DNA of 64,000 bases, from contig NZ_FXWP01000017.1 of the NCBI RefSeq assembly GCF_900184035.1, positions 106,209-170,208 on the forward strand. Reading direction: 5' to 3'. Source of the stretch: Kosakonia pseudosacchari. Its GTDB lineage: Bacteria; Pseudomonadota; Gammaproteobacteria; Enterobacterales; Enterobacteriaceae. Shown piece after piece: positions 27,931 to 39,184 of this stretch (the first letter of the stretch is position 1; every line of letters starts with the position of its first letter). The notes beneath the pieces were generated by a model. The model saw nothing but the letters and a program-made list of their open reading frames with translations, was not told where the DNA came from and made no database searches. The position numbers were made by a program, and so were the translations under genes.

Positions 27931-28829
27931 AATCCAGGACTCAACAGTTGTTGGCAACCCAGCCAGCCTTCCCGGCCAGCCACTTCTCCGCGTACCACTT
28001 TACCTGGCGGTAGCGTCTCCAGCGATTCCGGTAACAACTGGCTTAACGGGCAAAAAGCGATGCCTTCGCGCGCTGCCATGCTCAGCAGTTCATCAAAACC
28101 TTCCGCGCCGATAATGCCTTCCACCTCGGCGTGAATGGTATAAACCGGCGTGCCGCTATCCTGCTTCATCGCGTCAAGAATGAAACGGTTGTAGTGCTCC
28201 GCCGTCACCGAAATGCCAACGGCTTCATCCCAGGTGGGTAGCGTTACCGGGATCTGCGGAGCCGCATAGGTATTCTCTGCGATAAGCGGGCGAAACGGCT
28301 GCGTGCCACGGCAGTCGCTGTTATAGCGGAAATTAAAATGCGATTTGGCTTTCACCACTCGTTGATCGGCACGCCACCCCGCCACGGCGGAACAGCTCAC
28401 AGACCGGCCAATTATCAGCTCCAGCGCCAGTAATCCGCGCTCAATTTCCGCTTCGAGATGCGCCTGATTCCACACCCCGCTCCAGCGCTGCCAGCGGTGG
28501 TGATCCCAGGCATGCAGCCCCACTTCGTGCGCCTGCGCGGTTTTACGGATGACCTCCGCGTTGCCCTCGCCGATAAGCCTGCCGGGCCACGCGGTGCCCG
28601 CCAGTAAAATATCCCAGCCGTAGAGCGATGCCGCGCGCGAGCGCAGCATCTTCCACAGAAATTTCGGCTTAAGCAGGCGCCAGATGTGGCGCCCCATGTT
28701 GTCCGGCCCGACGCTGAAGAAAAAGCTCGCCTGAATGTTGTGCTTTTTCAGTAGCTCCAGCAGGCGCGGAACGCCGTCACGCGTGCCGCGAAAGGTATCG
28801 ACATCAATACGTAAGCCGACGTATTTCAT
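27927..28829 (-). CDS. arnD: ArnD, undecaprenyl-P-L-Ara4FN deformylase
   Basis: NodB-type polysaccharide deacetylase homologue that removes the formyl group from undecaprenyl-phosphate-L-Ara4FN, making the pathway irreversible. 300 residues, starting [21 protein letters not shown] with the metal-binding Asp motif and HAWDHHRWQ. Starts 2 bp after arnA and overlaps arnT. Confidence 0.96.
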   Translation of the reverse strand: MKYVGLRIDVDTFRGTRDGVPRLLELLKKHNIQASFFFSVGPDNMGRHIWRLLKPKFLWKMLRSRAASLYGWDILLAGTAWPGRLIGEGNAEVIRKTAQAHEVGLHAWDHHRWQRWSGVWNQAHLEAEIERGLLALELIIGRSVSCSAVAGWRADQRVVKAKSHFNFRYNSDCRGTQPFRPLIAENTYAAPQIPVTLPTWDEAVGISVTAEHYNRFILDAMKQDSGTPVYTIHAEVEGIIGAEGFDELLSMAAREGIAFCPLSQLLPESLETLPPGKVVRGEVAGREGWLGCQQLLSPGL

Positions 28830-28831
28830 GC

Positions 28832-30811
28832 TTATTTCTCATCCGTCAGTTCAACGGTACGCAGGAAGAAATCCAGCGTTTCGTCAATGGTCTGGCGCAT
28901 ATCCACGGTCGGTTCCCAGTGCAAGCAGCGTTTGGCGTTACGGATACTCGGTTTGCGGTGTTCCACATCCTGGTAGCCTTTACCATAGTAGCTGCTGCTC
29001 TCCACTTCGCGGAAACCTGCGAACGGCGGGAAACGGTCGCGCAGCGGGTGTTTTTCAAAGCTGGCCAGCAGCATCTCCGCCAGCTCTTTAATGCTCGCTT
29101 CGTTATCCGGGTTACCAATGTTGATGATCTGCCCGTCGCAGCGCCCGTCTTTGTTTTCGATAATGCGGAACAGCGCTTCGATACCATCACTGATATCCGT
29201 AAAGCAACGTTTCTGCTTACCACCTTCGATCAGCTTGATCGGCGAACCTTCTACCAGATTGAGGATCAACTGGGTGATGGCGCGCGAGCTACCGATACGC
29301 GCGGCGTTCAGGTTATCCAGCCGCGGTCCCATCCAGTTAAACGGACGGAACAGGGTGAATTTCAGGCCGTGTTTGTCGCCATACGCCCAGATCACACGGT
29401 CGAGCAACTGTTTCGATACCGAGTAAATCCAGCGCTGTTTATTGATAGGCCCAACCACCAGATTCGAGTTGTCTTCGTCGAAATTGTTGTCGGTGCACAT
29501 GCCGTACACTTCCGATGTCGACGGGAAAATGATGCGTTTGTTGTACTTCACGCAGTCACGGATGATTTTCAGGTTCTCTTCGAAATCCAGCTCGAACACG
29601 CGCAGCGGGTTACGGGTGTATTCGATAGGCGTAGCAATCGCCACCAGCGGCAGCACCACGTCACATTTCTTAATGTGGTACTCGATCCACTCGGAGTGAA
29701 TGCTGATATCGCCTTCAACAAAGTGGAAACGCGGATTGTCGAGGAAACGGCTGATCGCATCCGAGCCAATATCAAGGCCGAAGATCTCGTAGTTATCGTC
29801 ACGCAGCAGGCGTTCGGTCAAATGGTTGCCGATAAAACCGTTCACGCCGAGGATCAACACGCGGGTACGGCGTTTTACCGCCACTACCGGTTTGCTGGTC
29901 AGCAGCGCACCGGCAACCAGGCCGAGCGACTGCGCGAGTTGCGCGCCCTGCATGTAGACGCCGTTGTCCATCTGACCGGTGAGGATCTCCAGCGCGCCAT
30001 CGCCACAGGCCACCAGCAGCGGCGAAACAGAGAGCACCGTGCCTGCGCGAGCGGGGGCGACATCACTACGCACGCGGGATTTCCAGACGATAAATTTGTG
30101 TGTGCCAGCAAAGCTGTAGGCGCCTGGCCACGGGTCAGAAACCGCGCGCACCAGGTTTTGCAGGGTCTGCGCCGGTTTTTCCCAGTCCAGACGGCCATCT
30201 TCCGGCGTACGGCGGCCGTAGTAGCTGGCTTTGCTGTCGTCCTGCGCCGTTTCGCTGAAGGTGTGGTTTTTAATTGTCGGCAGCACGCTAGCCAGCATGC
30301 CTTTTGCCGCTTCCGCCAGTTTACGGTGCAGCGACAGCGCTTCATCGTTCTCAGCAATGGCGACGCGCTGTTGCGCGATAATCGCGCCCGCATCCGCGCG
30401 GGAAACCATGCGGTGCAGCGTGACGCCGGTTTCGCTTTCGCCGTTCACCAGCACCCAGTTCAGCGGCGCGCGCCCGCGGTAGGCTGGCAGCAGCGAACCG
30501 TGCAGGTTAAACGCGCCGATCCGCGCGGTATTGAGAATGTTGTCGCACAGCAAATTGCGGTAATAGAAAGAGAAAATGACATCCGGCTTCAGTTCGCGAA
30601 TACGGTCAATCCACAGCGGATGGTTAACATCCTCCGGGGCATAAACCGGGATGCCGCGCTCAGCGGCGATACGCGCCACCGAACCAAAGAAGTGGTTTTC
30701 ATTGGCACTGTCGGGATGGGTAAAAATCGCCGCAATCTCGAAACCTGCATCCAGTAACGCTTGTGTACCGACACATCCCATATCGTGGTAAGCAAAGACA
30801 ACGGCTTTCAT
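28832..30811 (-). CDS. arnA: ArnA, bifunctional UDP-L-Ara4N formyltransferase/UDP-glucuronate decarboxylase
   Basis: 659-residue two-domain enzyme. The N-terminal half (to about residue 300) is a formyltransferase with [18 protein letters not shown]; the C-terminal half is an NAD-dependent dehydrogenase/decarboxylase with [10 protein letters not shown] (about 324-333), the STSEVYG serine/threonine and YSVSK (Tyr-x3-Lys). Together they make UDP-Ara4O and later formylate UDP-L-Ara4N. Overlaps arnC by 4 nt. The long frame on the opposite strand (28919-30757) is a codon-bias shadow. Confidence 0.97.
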   Translation of the reverse strand: MKAVVFAYHDMGCVGTQALLDAGFEIAAIFTHPDSANENHFFGSVARIAAERGIPVYAPEDVNHPLWIDRIRELKPDVIFSFYYRNLLCDNILNTARIGAFNLHGSLLPAYRGRAPLNWVLVNGESETGVTLHRMVSRADAGAIIAQQRVAIAENDEALSLHRKLAEAAKGMLASVLPTIKNHTFSETAQDDSKASYYGRRTPEDGRLDWEKPAQTLQNLVRAVSDPWPGAYSFAGTHKFIVWKSRVRSDVAPARAGTVLSVSPLLVACGDGALEILTGQMDNGVYMQGAQLAQSLGLVAGALLTSKPVVAVKRRTRVLILGVNGFIGNHLTERLLRDDNYEIFGLDIGSDAISRFLDNPRFHFVEGDISIHSEWIEYHIKKCDVVLPLVAIATPIEYTRNPLRVFELDFEENLKIIRDCVKYNKRIIFPSTSEVYGMCTDNNFDEDNSNLVVGPINKQRWIYSVSKQLLDRVIWAYGDKHGLKFTLFRPFNWMGPRLDNLNAARIGSSRAITQLILNLVEGSPIKLIEGGKQKRCFTDISDGIEALFRIIENKDGRCDGQIINIGNPDNEASIKELAEMLLASFEKHPLRDRFPPFAGFREVESSSYYGKGYQDVEHRKPSIRNAKRCLHWEPTVDMRQTIDETLDFFLRTVELTDEK

Positions 30812-31791
30812 TGATTTTTTTCCTCTTGCGAAACGTCATTTTCCTGACGAACAACACGTTGAATAAAGTAGCGGGGACGTGCGCGAACATCGTTGTAGAT
30901 GCGCCCGATATACTCCCCAAGTAGCCCCATGCCGATAAACTGCGCGCCGATAAAGGTGAAGAGAATGGCGAAGAGCATAAACACCCCTTCTCCCGCCCAC
31001 TGCGGGCCAAACGCCAGACGCAGCACCACCAGCAGCACGGCGAGCGAAAAGCCCAGCACGGCGATCACGCTGCCAAACACGCTCAGCAAGCGCAGCGGCG
31101 TGGTGGTCAGGCAGGTCACCAGGTCGTACATCAGGTTAATCAGGCGCATAAAACTGTATTTGGAATCGCCAAACTCGCGCTCCGCGTGCTGCACGGGGAT
31201 CTCTACCGCGCGGCGGGCAAAGGTGTTGGCGAGGATTGGGATAAAGGTGCTGCGTTCGTGGCAGTGCAGCATGGCATCGACAATATGGCGGCGATAGGCG
31301 CGCAACATGCAGCCGTAATCGCCCATCGCTTTACCCGTGGTGCGCTGGATCAGGCGGTTGATGGTGCGTGAAGCCAGTTTACGAAACAGGCTGTCCTGGC
31401 GGTTTTGCCGCACCGTGCCCACCACGTCGTAACCCTCATTGGCTTTCGCCACCAGACGCGGGATCTCCTCCGGCGGGTTTTGCAAATCGGCATCCAGCGT
31501 GATGATCAAATCACCGGTGACATGGCTGAATCCGGCCATGATCGCCGAGTGCTGACCGTAGTTACGGTTCAGCAGCACCGCGACAACATGGCTGCCGGGT
31601 TGTTCTGCCGCTTCACTTAACATCAGCGCGGAGTTATCGCTACTGCCGTCATCCACCAGCAAAATTTCGTAATCAATGCCCAGCACATCGCAACTTTCCG
31701 TGGTGCGGCGAATCAACTCCGGCAAGCTCTCTTGCTCGTTGTAGACCGGGATCACCACAGATACTTTTTCTACAGGCGGTAAATTAAACAT
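30808..31791 (-). CDS. arnC: ArnC, undecaprenyl-phosphate L-Ara4FN transferase
   Basis: GT2 glycosyltransferase that loads L-Ara4FN onto undecaprenyl phosphate. Starting at [20 protein letters not shown] (31791) gives 327 residues (E. coli 322); the start lies one base after the arnB stop, while the longer open frame would run back inside arnB. It has [16 protein letters not shown] and two C-terminal membrane spans. Confidence 0.95.
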   Translation of the reverse strand: MFNLPPVEKVSVVIPVYNEQESLPELIRRTTESCDVLGIDYEILLVDDGSSDNSALMLSEAAEQPGSHVVAVLLNRNYGQHSAIMAGFSHVTGDLIITLDADLQNPPEEIPRLVAKANEGYDVVGTVRQNRQDSLFRKLASRTINRLIQRTTGKAMGDYGCMLRAYRRHIVDAMLHCHERSTFIPILANTFARRAVEIPVQHAEREFGDSKYSFMRLINLMYDLVTCLTTTPLRLLSVFGSVIAVLGFSLAVLLVVLRLAFGPQWAGEGVFMLFAILFTFIGAQFIGMGLLGEYIGRIYNDVRARPRYFIQRVVRQENDVSQEEKNQ

Positions 31792-31792
31792 A

Positions 31793-32929
31793 TCAGCGCC
31801 CTGCAATGTTGCGGAGCGCGTGAATGACGCGGGTTGTGTCGTCATGGGTCATATCCGGGAAAAGCGGCAGCGAACAGATACGCGCACTGTTCCACTCCGT
31901 ATTGGGTAAAGAGAGGGGGAAGCGTTCGCGGTAGTACTTCTGCGTATGTGCCGCGCGAAAATGCAGGCCAGTACCAATGCCCTGCGCTTTCAGGGTTTCC
32001 ATCAATGCGTCGCGGGAGATACCGCAGCGTTGCTCATCAACGCGAATAATAAACAGGTGCCAGGCGTGCTGGTGCGGCCATGACGGCAAGGCCAGCGGCT
32101 GAAACGGCGTATCCGCCAGTTCCTGCAAATAACGTTGCGCGATCTCCTGGCGGCGAGCATTCGCGGCGGGCAGTTTGCCCAGTTGCACCAGCGCAATCGC
32201 CGCGTTGATATCAGCGAGGTTGTATTTAAACCCTGGGGAGATCACTTCGGCCTGCGGGGCGCGGCCGTGGGTTTGCCGATCGTAAGCATCGACGCCCAGC
32301 CCGTGGAATTTCAGGCTGCGAATGCGGTTCGCCAGTTGTTCGTCGTCCGTCACCACCAGCCCACCTTCCGCGCAGGTCATATTTTTAATGGCGTGGAAGG
32401 AGAAAATAGCGGTGCCGCGTGAACCGACATGCTGGCCTTTGTAGTAGGTTCCGGCGGCGTGAGCAGCATCCTCAACCACCGGGATGCCGTGCTTCTCGCC
32501 AATCGCGCGGATGGCATCAATATCCACCGGCGCACCGGCGTAATGCACCGGGATAATCGCTTTGGTACGCGGCGTGATAGCCGCTTCAATGGCCTCTGGC
32601 GTGACCATCAACGTCTCTTTATCGACATCGATCATCACGGGCGTTGCGCCGAGCAGCACAATCATATTGAGGGTGGAAACCCAGGTCAGCGACGGGGTAA
32701 TCACGTCATCCCCGGCGCCAATACCAAGCGCCATCAACGTGACGTGCATGCCGCCTGTCGCCGAGCTCACGGCGATGGCGTGGCGGTTGCCCGTCAGTGT
32801 ACAAAAAGCCTCTTCAAGCGCCTGATTTTTTGGGCCTGTGGTGATCCAGCCAGATGCCAGCACTTGCTGTATGGCGGCGAACTCTTCATCCCCCATTGAC
32901 GGGCGTGAGAACGGTAAAAAATCACTCAT
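31793..32929 (-). CDS. arnB: ArnB, UDP-Ara4O aminotransferase
   Basis: PLP enzyme of the DegT/DnrJ/EryC1 family that converts UDP-Ara4O to UDP-L-Ara4N with glutamate. 378 residues; PLP lysine K182 in [14 protein letters not shown], at the same number as in Salmonella ArnB. First gene of arnBCADTEF, which runs leftward to 25537 without long gaps. In Salmonella the operon is PmrA/PhoP-controlled; no standard PmrA box was found upstream (weak candidate near 33102-33120). Confidence 0.96.
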   Translation of the reverse strand: MSDFLPFSRPSMGDEEFAAIQQVLASGWITTGPKNQALEEAFCTLTGNRHAIAVSSATGGMHVTLMALGIGAGDDVITPSLTWVSTLNMIVLLGATPVMIDVDKETLMVTPEAIEAAITPRTKAIIPVHYAGAPVDIDAIRAIGEKHGIPVVEDAAHAAGTYYKGQHVGSRGTAIFSFHAIKNMTCAEGGLVVTDDEQLANRIRSLKFHGLGVDAYDRQTHGRAPQAEVISPGFKYNLADINAAIALVQLGKLPAANARRQEIAQRYLQELADTPFQPLALPSWPHQHAWHLFIIRVDEQRCGISRDALMETLKAQGIGTGLHFRAAHTQKYYRERFPLSLPNTEWNSARICSLPLFPDMTHDDTTRVIHALRNIAGR

Positions 32930-33357
32930 CTTTTTTCCTTGGCGTCACTGACGCATTAACGGACCGCCACAAAGACACGCTGCGGCTAGTGAGTAAAATG
33001 GCGGATGAAAGTTAAACCAAAATATAATGAATGCGCGTTTTCTGCATTTATTATGCGTTACAGTTAGTTGGGGAATACTACCAATTGAATATTAGGACAA
33101 GATTAAGGAAAGGAATTAAATAGAAGCTAAGAGGTATTAAAATAACCTATTAAAAACAATACATTAAAAATAAAAGCAGCAAAATCCTAACGTGATAAAT
33201 GTCAAAAAACTGAAATAATTAACGCCTTTGCAAGGTATACAAAAGCGTTAGCGTAGTTATTTAAACGGCACATCAACGAATGCGAGAAAATTAATTTATT
33301 TATGCAATTAATTATTTCATTCGTTACATGATCAATATATTAAACAGCGTGAATTTT
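32930..33357. other. arnB-padC intergenic region
   Basis: 428 bp, strongly AT-rich from about 33000 on. It must hold the arn promoter (leftward) and the 3' end of padC. PmrA-like half-sites ATTAAG (33102-33107) and ATTAAA (33115-33120) occur, but start 13 bp apart rather than the usual 11. No small gene or clear terminator was recognised. Confidence 0.5.
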
Positions 33358-33864
33358 TTATGACAAATTCTGCGGGAAATTGGCCGGTAATTCACTGGCG
33401 GCGCAGTTAATCACGCTATCATTATTTTCGCCGCAATCACGCACAAACGTAATAGTCGCAAACTCATCAATCACTTCGGTGGGGTAAGCCGGGCCCGCCG
33501 CGCGATACGATTCCATCAACGGAATGTGATCATTCTGGAAGCAGACGGTTTTTTCCGGGTTATTGATAACCCAACGCGGGAAGAAAATAGTGCCGTGGAA
33601 CAGGCGATCGCCCAGGTTAACAATCAGGCTGACATCGGTGCCGGTCGGTTCGGTCCAGGAAATTTTATAGATACTTTCGCCAACGCGAACAATGTAGGCC
33701 TGCTGATCTTTCACCCAACGGTTCGCCACGATACCGCTGTGGATCCGGTAATCAAGCGTCGTGGCGTTTTTCACATAAATCTCGTAATTCCAGCCATTAT
33801 CGTAGGTATAAACCAGATGTTTGCCGACGAAACCGCTCAAATCATGTTTATCAAAGGTGCTCAT
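33358..33864 (-). CDS. padC: Phenolic acid decarboxylase
   Basis: Cofactor-free decarboxylase that turns p-coumaric, ferulic and caffeic acids into 4-vinyl derivatives, a detoxification step for plant cinnamic acids. 168 residues, aligning along its length with Bacillus PadC. The residues known from Bacillus enzymes are kept: Y19 and Y21 in LVYTYDNGW (Bacillus Y11/Y13), R49 in NRWV (R41) and E72 in SWTEPTGTDVSL (E64). Divergent from a LysR regulator, as with padA/padR-type pairs in Klebsiella relatives. Not part of the E. coli K-12 yhhT-nikA interval. Confidence 0.92.
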   Translation of the reverse strand: MSTFDKHDLSGFVGKHLVYTYDNGWNYEIYVKNATTLDYRIHSGIVANRWVKDQQAYIVRVGESIYKISWTEPTGTDVSLIVNLGDRLFHGTIFFPRWVINNPEKTVCFQNDHIPLMESYRAAGPAYPTEVIDEFATITFVRDCGENNDSVINCAASELPANFPQNLS

Positions 33865-33912
33865 TTTTTTCTCTCCTCTGGTGTATGAAAAGATCGTACG
33901 CCTGCAAAAAAC

Positions 33913-33947
33913 GAATGAATAACGCTATATTTGCATCAAATTCATTC
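33913..33947. promoter_or_regulatory. Inverted repeat between padC and its LysR regulator
   Basis: GAATGAAT (33913-33920) and ATTCATTC (33940-33947) are perfect inverted copies 19 bp apart in the 99-bp divergent gap. Position and symmetry suit a LysR-type operator shared by padC and the regulator. Assignment is inferred. Confidence 0.45.
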
Positions 33948-33963
33948 ACTTTTTAGATGGGTT

Positions 33964-34821
33964 ATGCATAAAACGACGCTGGAACAATGGGCGCTACTGC
34001 AAAAAGTAGTCGAGTTGGGAAGCTTTGCGAAGGCGGCGGAAGAGACGCATCGCAGCCAGTCATCGGTCAGTTATAACCTGGCGCTGTTGCAGGAGCGGCT
34101 CGGCGTTGCGCTGCTGGTACAGGAAGGGCGGCGCGCGGTGTTGACGCCTGCCGGTGAGTTGCTGCTTAACCAGGTCAAACCGCTGCTGAAAGCCTTTGAA
34201 TGGGTGGAAACCCGCGCGGCCACGCTGCGCAACGGTATGCGTACGCGGCTGGATTTGGTGGTTGACAGCATTTTCCCCCGCGCGCGGCTGTTTGCCATTT
34301 TACGCCAGTTTCAGCAGCGTTACCCGCAAACGCAGGTGCGGCTGACCGAAGTGCTCGAGACCGCCTCCAGCGAGTTGCCGGTGCATGCGCAAGCCGATGT
34401 GATGATACTGACCCGCCGCCAGGATATGACCGGGCGCGGCGAATGGCTGATGAACATCGATTTTGTCGCCGCGGCGCACCGCGATCACCCACTGTGCGCA
34501 TCCTCGCAGGTGAGCGAAGAGATGCTCGCCGCCTGGCCATTGATTCGCATTGCCGAAAGCGACAATCGCCACAGCCCGGTGGCGCAGGAATCGTGGACCT
34601 TCTCCACCATCGATGCCGCCGTGGAAGCCGTGCTGTACCAGGTGGGTTACGGCTGGTTACCGGAGGAGCGCATTCAGCCACTACTCGACAGCGGCGTGCT
34701 CAAAACGCTGCCACTCAGCCACGGCACGCGCCGCGCCACACCGCTGCACCTGATTGTGAAAAAAGACCTCACGCCGCTGGATGAGCAGGTTGAAATGCTG
34801 CTGCAACTGTTTAAGGGGTAG
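33964..34821 (+). CDS. LysR-family regulator, probably of padC
   Basis: 285 residues from MHKTTLEQWALLQKVVELGS. The N-terminal winged helix-turn-helix (GSFAKAAEETHRSQSSVSYNLALLQERLGVALL) and the LysR substrate domain are clear. An ATG 11 codons upstream is less likely, since it would overlap the inverted repeat. The divergent position suggests it activates padC in response to phenolic acids. It resembles LysR regulators paired with padA in Klebsiella-type bacteria, but this is inference. Confidence 0.85.
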   Translation: MHKTTLEQWALLQKVVELGSFAKAAEETHRSQSSVSYNLALLQERLGVALLVQEGRRAVLTPAGELLLNQVKPLLKAFEWVETRAATLRNGMRTRLDLVVDSIFPRARLFAILRQFQQRYPQTQVRLTEVLETASSELPVHAQADVMILTRRQDMTGRGEWLMNIDFVAAAHRDHPLCASSQVSEEMLAAWPLIRIAESDNRHSPVAQESWTFSTIDAAVEAVLYQVGYGWLPEERIQPLLDSGVLKTLPLSHGTRRATPLHLIVKKDLTPLDEQVEMLLQLFKG

Positions 34822-34972
34822 CGCGCTATCCTTTATTTTTGCAGGCGCTTATAAACGTCACGTAATACGACTCGCGCAATGCTTACGCCAGACAAAGCGA
34901 TAATCCTGACGAATAGGTTCCGGGTGCTCTGCTCACCCGCCAGCCATACCCATCACGCAAAATGCGATAAAT

Positions 34973-34989
34973 CCCTGTTATAAACAGGG
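34973..34989. terminator. Small hairpin before the nik promoter
   Basis: CCCTGTT (34973-34979) / AACAGGG (34983-34989), 3-nt loop, followed by CCTTTGAT. It may end the LysR transcript, but the T tract is poor. Confidence 0.35.
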
Positions 34990-35013
34990 CCTTTGATCCA
35001 GAACATACTATTC

Positions 35014-35041
35014 GTATGATGAATTACTAAAATCGTCATAC
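35014..35041 (+). promoter_or_regulatory. NikR operator of nikABCDE
   Basis: GTATGA (35014-35019), 16 bp, TCATAC (35036-35041): the exact E. coli NikR operator GTATGA-N16-TCATAC, 36 bp before the nikA ATG. A TTGAT half-site (34993-34997) in the preceding 20 bp could be the remains of an FNR site, which in E. coli activates nik anaerobically; its second half does not fit well. Confidence 0.9.
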
Positions 35042-35077
35042 TTTTCTCGCCACCGACTTTTCGTCAGGAAACCGAAC

Positions 35078-36649
35078 GTGTCTTTCTATCGTCAAGCTGG
35101 CGCTCTGCTTCTGCTCTGCGCATCCTTTGCCGTTTTCGCGGCACAAAACACACTCACCACCGCCTGGCCGGTGAATGTTGGCCCGCTCAACCCGCATCTT
35201 TACACGCCAAATCAGATGTTCGCGCAAAGCATGGTCTATGAACCGCTGGTGAAATACCAGGCCGACGGCAGCGTGAAACCCTGGCTGGCGACAAGCTGGA
35301 CGCACTCGGAGGATGGCAAAACCTGGGTCTTTACCCTGCGCGATGGGGTGACGTTCTCCAACGGCGAGCCGTTTAACGCCACCGCCGCTGCGGAAAACTT
35401 CCGCGCCGTGCTGGATAACCGCCAGCGCCACGCCTGGCTTGAGCTTGCTAACCAAATCACCGACGCCAAAGCCCTTAGCCCCAGCCAGTTACAAATCACC
35501 CTGAAAAGCGCCTACTACCCTTTCCTGCAAGAGCTCTCCCTGCCCCGCCCGTTCCGCTTTATCGCCCCGTCGCAGTTTAAAAACAACGAAACGCTGAACG
35601 GCATTAATGCGCCCATTGGCACCGGACCGTGGGTGTTGCAGGAATCGAAGCTGAACCAGTACGACGTGCTGGTACGTAATGAGCACTACTGGGGCGCGAA
35701 ACCGGCACTTAGCAAAATTATCGTTAAAGTGATCCCGGACCCGACCAGCCGCGCAGTGGCGTTTGAAACCGGCGATATCGACCTGCTTTACGGCAACGAA
35801 GGGTTGCTGCCGCTGGATACGTTTGCCCGTTTCAGCCAGAACCCTGCCTGGCGCACCCAGCTTTCTGCGCCAATGGAGACGGTGATGCTGGCGCTGAACT
35901 CCGCTCATGCGCCCACCAATGAGTTAGCCGTGCGCGAAGCGCTGAACTATGCGGTGGATAAAAAAACGCTGGTCGATGGCGCGCTGTATGGCACGCAGCA
36001 GGTTGCCGATACGCTGTTCGCCCCTTCCGTGCCGTATGCCAATATCGGCCTGAAACCGCGCCAGTACGATCCGGCGCAGGCGCGTGCGTTGCTGGATAAA
36101 GCGGGCTGGCAGCTTCCCGCCGGGAAAAGCATTCGCGAAAAAGCCGGGCAGCCGCTGCATATTGAACTGGCTTATATCGGCACCGATGCGCTGAGCAAAT
36201 CAATGGCCGAAATCATTCAGGCCAACTTGCGCCAGATCGGCGTAGATGTCGCACTGATTGGCGAGGAAGAGAGCAGTATTTATGCCCGGCAGCGCGATGG
36301 CCGTTTCGGCATGATTTTCAACCGCACCTGGGGGGCACCGTACGATCCGCATGCGTTTATGAGTTCCATGCGTGTGCCGTCGCACGCCGATTACCAGGCG
36401 CAGTCAGGACTGCCGGACAAAGCGATTATCGACAAAGAGATTGGCGAGGTGCTGACCAGCAGCGATGATAGCACGCGCCAGGCACTTTACCGGGATATTC
36501 TCACCCGTTTGCACAACGACGCGGTTTATCTGCCCATCAGTTACATCTCAATGATGGTGGTGGCAAAACCGCAACTCGGCACCATTCCGTTTGCGCCCAT
36601 CGCCTCGGAGATCCCGTTTGATCAGATAACCCCGGACGCCGCGCCATGA
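35078..36649 (+). CDS. nikA: NikA, nickel-binding periplasmic protein
   Basis: Periplasmic component of the NikABCDE nickel importer that supplies [NiFe]-hydrogenases; binds Ni(II) with a histidine-type metallophore. 523 residues (E. coli 524), signal peptide about 21 residues (CASFAVFA before AQNTL), then [28 protein letters not shown] conserved sequence ([16 protein letters not shown]). The ATGA overlap with nikB indicates coupling. Controlled by the NikR operator just upstream. Confidence 0.97.
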   Translation: MSFYRQAGALLLLCASFAVFAAQNTLTTAWPVNVGPLNPHLYTPNQMFAQSMVYEPLVKYQADGSVKPWLATSWTHSEDGKTWVFTLRDGVTFSNGEPFNATAAAENFRAVLDNRQRHAWLELANQITDAKALSPSQLQITLKSAYYPFLQELSLPRPFRFIAPSQFKNNETLNGINAPIGTGPWVLQESKLNQYDVLVRNEHYWGAKPALSKIIVKVIPDPTSRAVAFETGDIDLLYGNEGLLPLDTFARFSQNPAWRTQLSAPMETVMLALNSAHAPTNELAVREALNYAVDKKTLVDGALYGTQQVADTLFAPSVPYANIGLKPRQYDPAQARALLDKAGWQLPAGKSIREKAGQPLHIELAYIGTDALSKSMAEIIQANLRQIGVDVALIGEEESSIYARQRDGRFGMIFNRTWGAPYDPHAFMSSMRVPSHADYQAQSGLPDKAIIDKEIGEVLTSSDDSTRQALYRDILTRLHNDAVYLPISYISMMVVAKPQLGTIPFAPIASEIPFDQITPDAAP

Positions 36650-37587
36650 GCCGCTTTTTACTGCACCGTCTGCTCTTATTGATCCCGATGATCGTAGCTG
36701 CCTCGGTGGTGATTTTTCTGCTGCTGCGCCTCGGTGCCGGCGATCCGGCGATGGATTATCTGCGCCTGTCTAACCTGCCGCCAACGCCGGAAATGGTAGC
36801 CGCAACCCGCATTCAACTGGGGCTGGATCAGCCGCTCGCCAGCCAATATCTCCACTGGCTGTGGCGCGCGCTGCATCTTGATTTCGGCATCTCTTATGCC
36901 ACGCAGCGCCCGGTGCTTGAGGATGTGCTGCATTTTCTGCCCGCGACATTGCAACTCGCCGGCGCGGCGCTGGCGCTGATCCTGCTCACCTCCGTACCGC
37001 TTGGCATCTGGGCGGCGCGCCACCGGGATGGTTTGCCGGATTTTCTGGTACGCGCGGTGGCGTTTCTTGGTGTGTCGATGCCGAACTTCTGGCTGGCCTT
37101 CCTGCTGGTGATGTTTTTTTCCGTGCATTTGCAGTGGCTACCCGCGATGGGCTACGGCGGCTGGCAACACCTGATCCTGCCTGCGGTGTCGATTGCTTTT
37201 ATGTCGCTGGCTATCAACGCCCGCCTGCTGCGCGCCAGCATGCTGGAAGCCGCCGGGCAGCGCCACGTGACGTGGGCGCGGCTGCGCGGGTTAAGCGACA
37301 AGCAGACCGAGCGGCGGCATATTCTGCGTAACGCGTCACTGCCGGTGATCACCGCGCTGGGCATGCATATTGGCGAGCTGATTGGCGGCACGATGATCAT
37401 CGAAAGTATCTTCGCCTGGCCCGGTATTGGCCGCTATGCCGTGTCGGCAATCTTCAACCGCGACTACCCGGTGATCCAGTGCTTTACGCTTGTGATGGTG
37501 ATGGTTTTTGTGCTGTGCAATCTGGCCGTCGATCTCCTGAGCGCCGCGCTCGATCCCCGTATTCGCCATCATGAAGGAGCGCACTGA
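36646..37587 (+). CDS. nikB: NikB, nickel ABC transporter permease
   Basis: Inner-membrane permease, 313 residues, six spans, EAA-type loop ([18 protein letters not shown]). It forms the channel with NikC. Overlaps nikA by 4 nt and nikC by 1 nt. Confidence 0.97.
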   Translation: MSRFLLHRLLLLIPMIVAASVVIFLLLRLGAGDPAMDYLRLSNLPPTPEMVAATRIQLGLDQPLASQYLHWLWRALHLDFGISYATQRPVLEDVLHFLPATLQLAGAALALILLTSVPLGIWAARHRDGLPDFLVRAVAFLGVSMPNFWLAFLLVMFFSVHLQWLPAMGYGGWQHLILPAVSIAFMSLAINARLLRASMLEAAGQRHVTWARLRGLSDKQTERRHILRNASLPVITALGMHIGELIGGTMIIESIFAWPGIGRYAVSAIFNRDYPVIQCFTLVMVMVFVLCNLAVDLLSAALDPRIRHHEGAH

Positions 37588-38420
37588 TGCACGTTATGAA
37601 AACGGCCCGCTGGCCGGTGCGTTTCGCGCTGTTGATCCTGCTGTTGCTGCTGGTGATTGCCCTGACCTGCCAGTGGTGGACGCCGTACGATCCGCAAGCC
37701 ATCGATTTACCCGCGCGCCTGTTGCCGCCGGGCAGCCAGCACTGGCTCGGCACCGATCACCTGGGCCGCGATATTTTCTCTCGCTTAATGGCGGCCACGC
37801 GGGTGTCGCTGGGGTCGGTGATGATGTGTCTGCTGCTGGTGCTGGCGCTTGGTTTAAGCGCAGGCGGCTGCGCCGGGCTGCTCGGCGGGCGCGTTGATCA
37901 GGCCATCATGCGCGTGGCGGATATTTTTATGACCTTTCCCACCTCGATCCTGTCGTTTTTTATGGTTGGCGTACTCGGGACAGGGCTGACCAATGTCATT
38001 ATCGCAATCGCCCTTTCCCACTGGGCGTGGTATGCGCGTATGGTACGCAGCCTTGTTATCTCGCTGCGCAGCCGTGAATACGTGCTGGCGGCGCGTTTAA
38101 GTGGCGCAAGCTATCTGCACGTGTTTCGCGATCATCTGGCGGGTGCGGTAGTACCTTCGCTACTGGTGCTGGCGACGCTGGATATCGGCCATATGATGCT
38201 GCACGTCGCCGGGATGTCATTCCTCGGGCTTGGCGTCACCGCGCCAACCCCCGAGTGGGGCGTGATGATCAATGACGCCCGGCAATATATCTGGACGCAG
38301 CCGCTGCAAATGGTCTGGCCTGGGCTGGCGCTGTTTATTAGCGTGATGGCGTTTAACCTGCTGGGCGACGCGCTGCGCGACCATCTCGATCCCCACCTGG
38401 AAACGGAGCACGCCCACTGA
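37587..38420 (+). CDS. nikC: NikC, nickel ABC transporter permease
   Basis: Second permease, 277 residues as in E. coli, with the [21 protein letters not shown] loop typical of the DppC/NikC group and a C-terminus ending [11 protein letters not shown]. Start and stop codons share one base with nikB and nikD. Confidence 0.97.
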   Translation: MHVMKTARWPVRFALLILLLLLVIALTCQWWTPYDPQAIDLPARLLPPGSQHWLGTDHLGRDIFSRLMAATRVSLGSVMMCLLLVLALGLSAGGCAGLLGGRVDQAIMRVADIFMTFPTSILSFFMVGVLGTGLTNVIIAIALSHWAWYARMVRSLVISLRSREYVLAARLSGASYLHVFRDHLAGAVVPSLLVLATLDIGHMMLHVAGMSFLGLGVTAPTPEWGVMINDARQYIWTQPLQMVWPGLALFISVMAFNLLGDALRDHLDPHLETEHAH

Positions 38421-39184
38421 TGCCTGCACAACTGAGCCTGCAAAATATCAGCCTGCACGCGGAGCGACCGCTGGTGCAGGAGGTGTCGTTAACCCTGCAA
38501 CGCGGGCGCGTACTGGCGCTGGTGGGCGGTAGCGGCAGCGGCAAATCATTAACCTGCGCGGCGGCGCTCGGCGTGCTGCCTGCGGGCGTGCGGCAAACGG
38601 CCGGTCAGTTACTGGCGGATAATCAGCCCGTCACACCGCAAGCGCTGCGCGGTACGACGGTGGCCACCATTATGCAGAACCCGCGCAGCGCCTTTAACCC
38701 GCTGCGCACTATGGCTGGTCATGCACGGGAAACGTGCCTGGCGCTCGGTAAACCCGCCGATCACGCCACACTCCTCGCGGCATTGCAGGATGTCGGGCTG
38801 GAGGATGCCGAACGTGTCCTCACCCTTTACCCGTTCGAGATGAGCGGTGGCATGTTGCAACGCATGATGATCGCCATGGCGCTGCTGAGCGATGCGCCAT
38901 TTATCGTCGCCGATGAACCGACGACCGATCTCGATGTGGTGGCGCAGGCGCGGATCCTTGATTTGCTGGCGCAGATTATGCGCAAGCGTCAGCCCGGCAT
39001 GCTGCTGGTGACGCACGATATGGGCGTGGTGGCGCGGCTGGCGGATGATGTCGCGGTCATGGATAACGGGCGGATTATTGAACAAGGCACGGTGGAAACC
39101 CTGTTTAGTGCCCCACAACAGGACGTTACCCGTGAATTAGTCGCGGCCCACCTGGCGCTGTATGGACTGGAGCTGGCGCAATGA
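38420..39184 (+). CDS. nikD: NikD, nickel ABC transporter ATPase
   Basis: 254-residue ATPase; Walker A GGSGSGKS, signature [14 protein letters not shown], Walker [13 protein letters not shown]. Overlaps nikE by 4 nt. Confidence 0.96.
   Translation: MPAQLSLQNISLHAERPLVQEVSLTLQRGRVLALVGGSGSGKSLTCAAALGVLPAGVRQTAGQLLADNQPVTPQALRGTTVATIMQNPRSAFNPLRTMAGHARETCLALGKPADHATLLAALQDVGLEDAERVLTLYPFEMSGGMLQRMMIAMALLSDAPFIVADEPTTDLDVVAQARILDLLAQIMRKRQPGMLLVTHDMGVVARLADDVAVMDNGRIIEQGTVETLFSAPQQDVTRELVAAHLALYGLELAQ

Noticed and set aside
28919..30757. 612-codon open frame on the plus strand opposite arnA
   Set aside because: It lies wholly antisense to the well-supported arnA gene, is rich in Gln/Arg/His/Val as expected for an antisense shadow of GC-rich codons, and resembles no protein family.
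33102..33120. PmrA box upstream of arnB
   Set aside because: The half-sites start 13 bp apart instead of the 11 bp of the known PmrA consensus, and such AT-rich motifs are expected by chance in this AT-rich stretch.
34993..35006. FNR site before nikA
   Set aside because: Only TTGAT fits; the second half AACAT departs from ATCAA. Kept as a remark under the NikR operator only.
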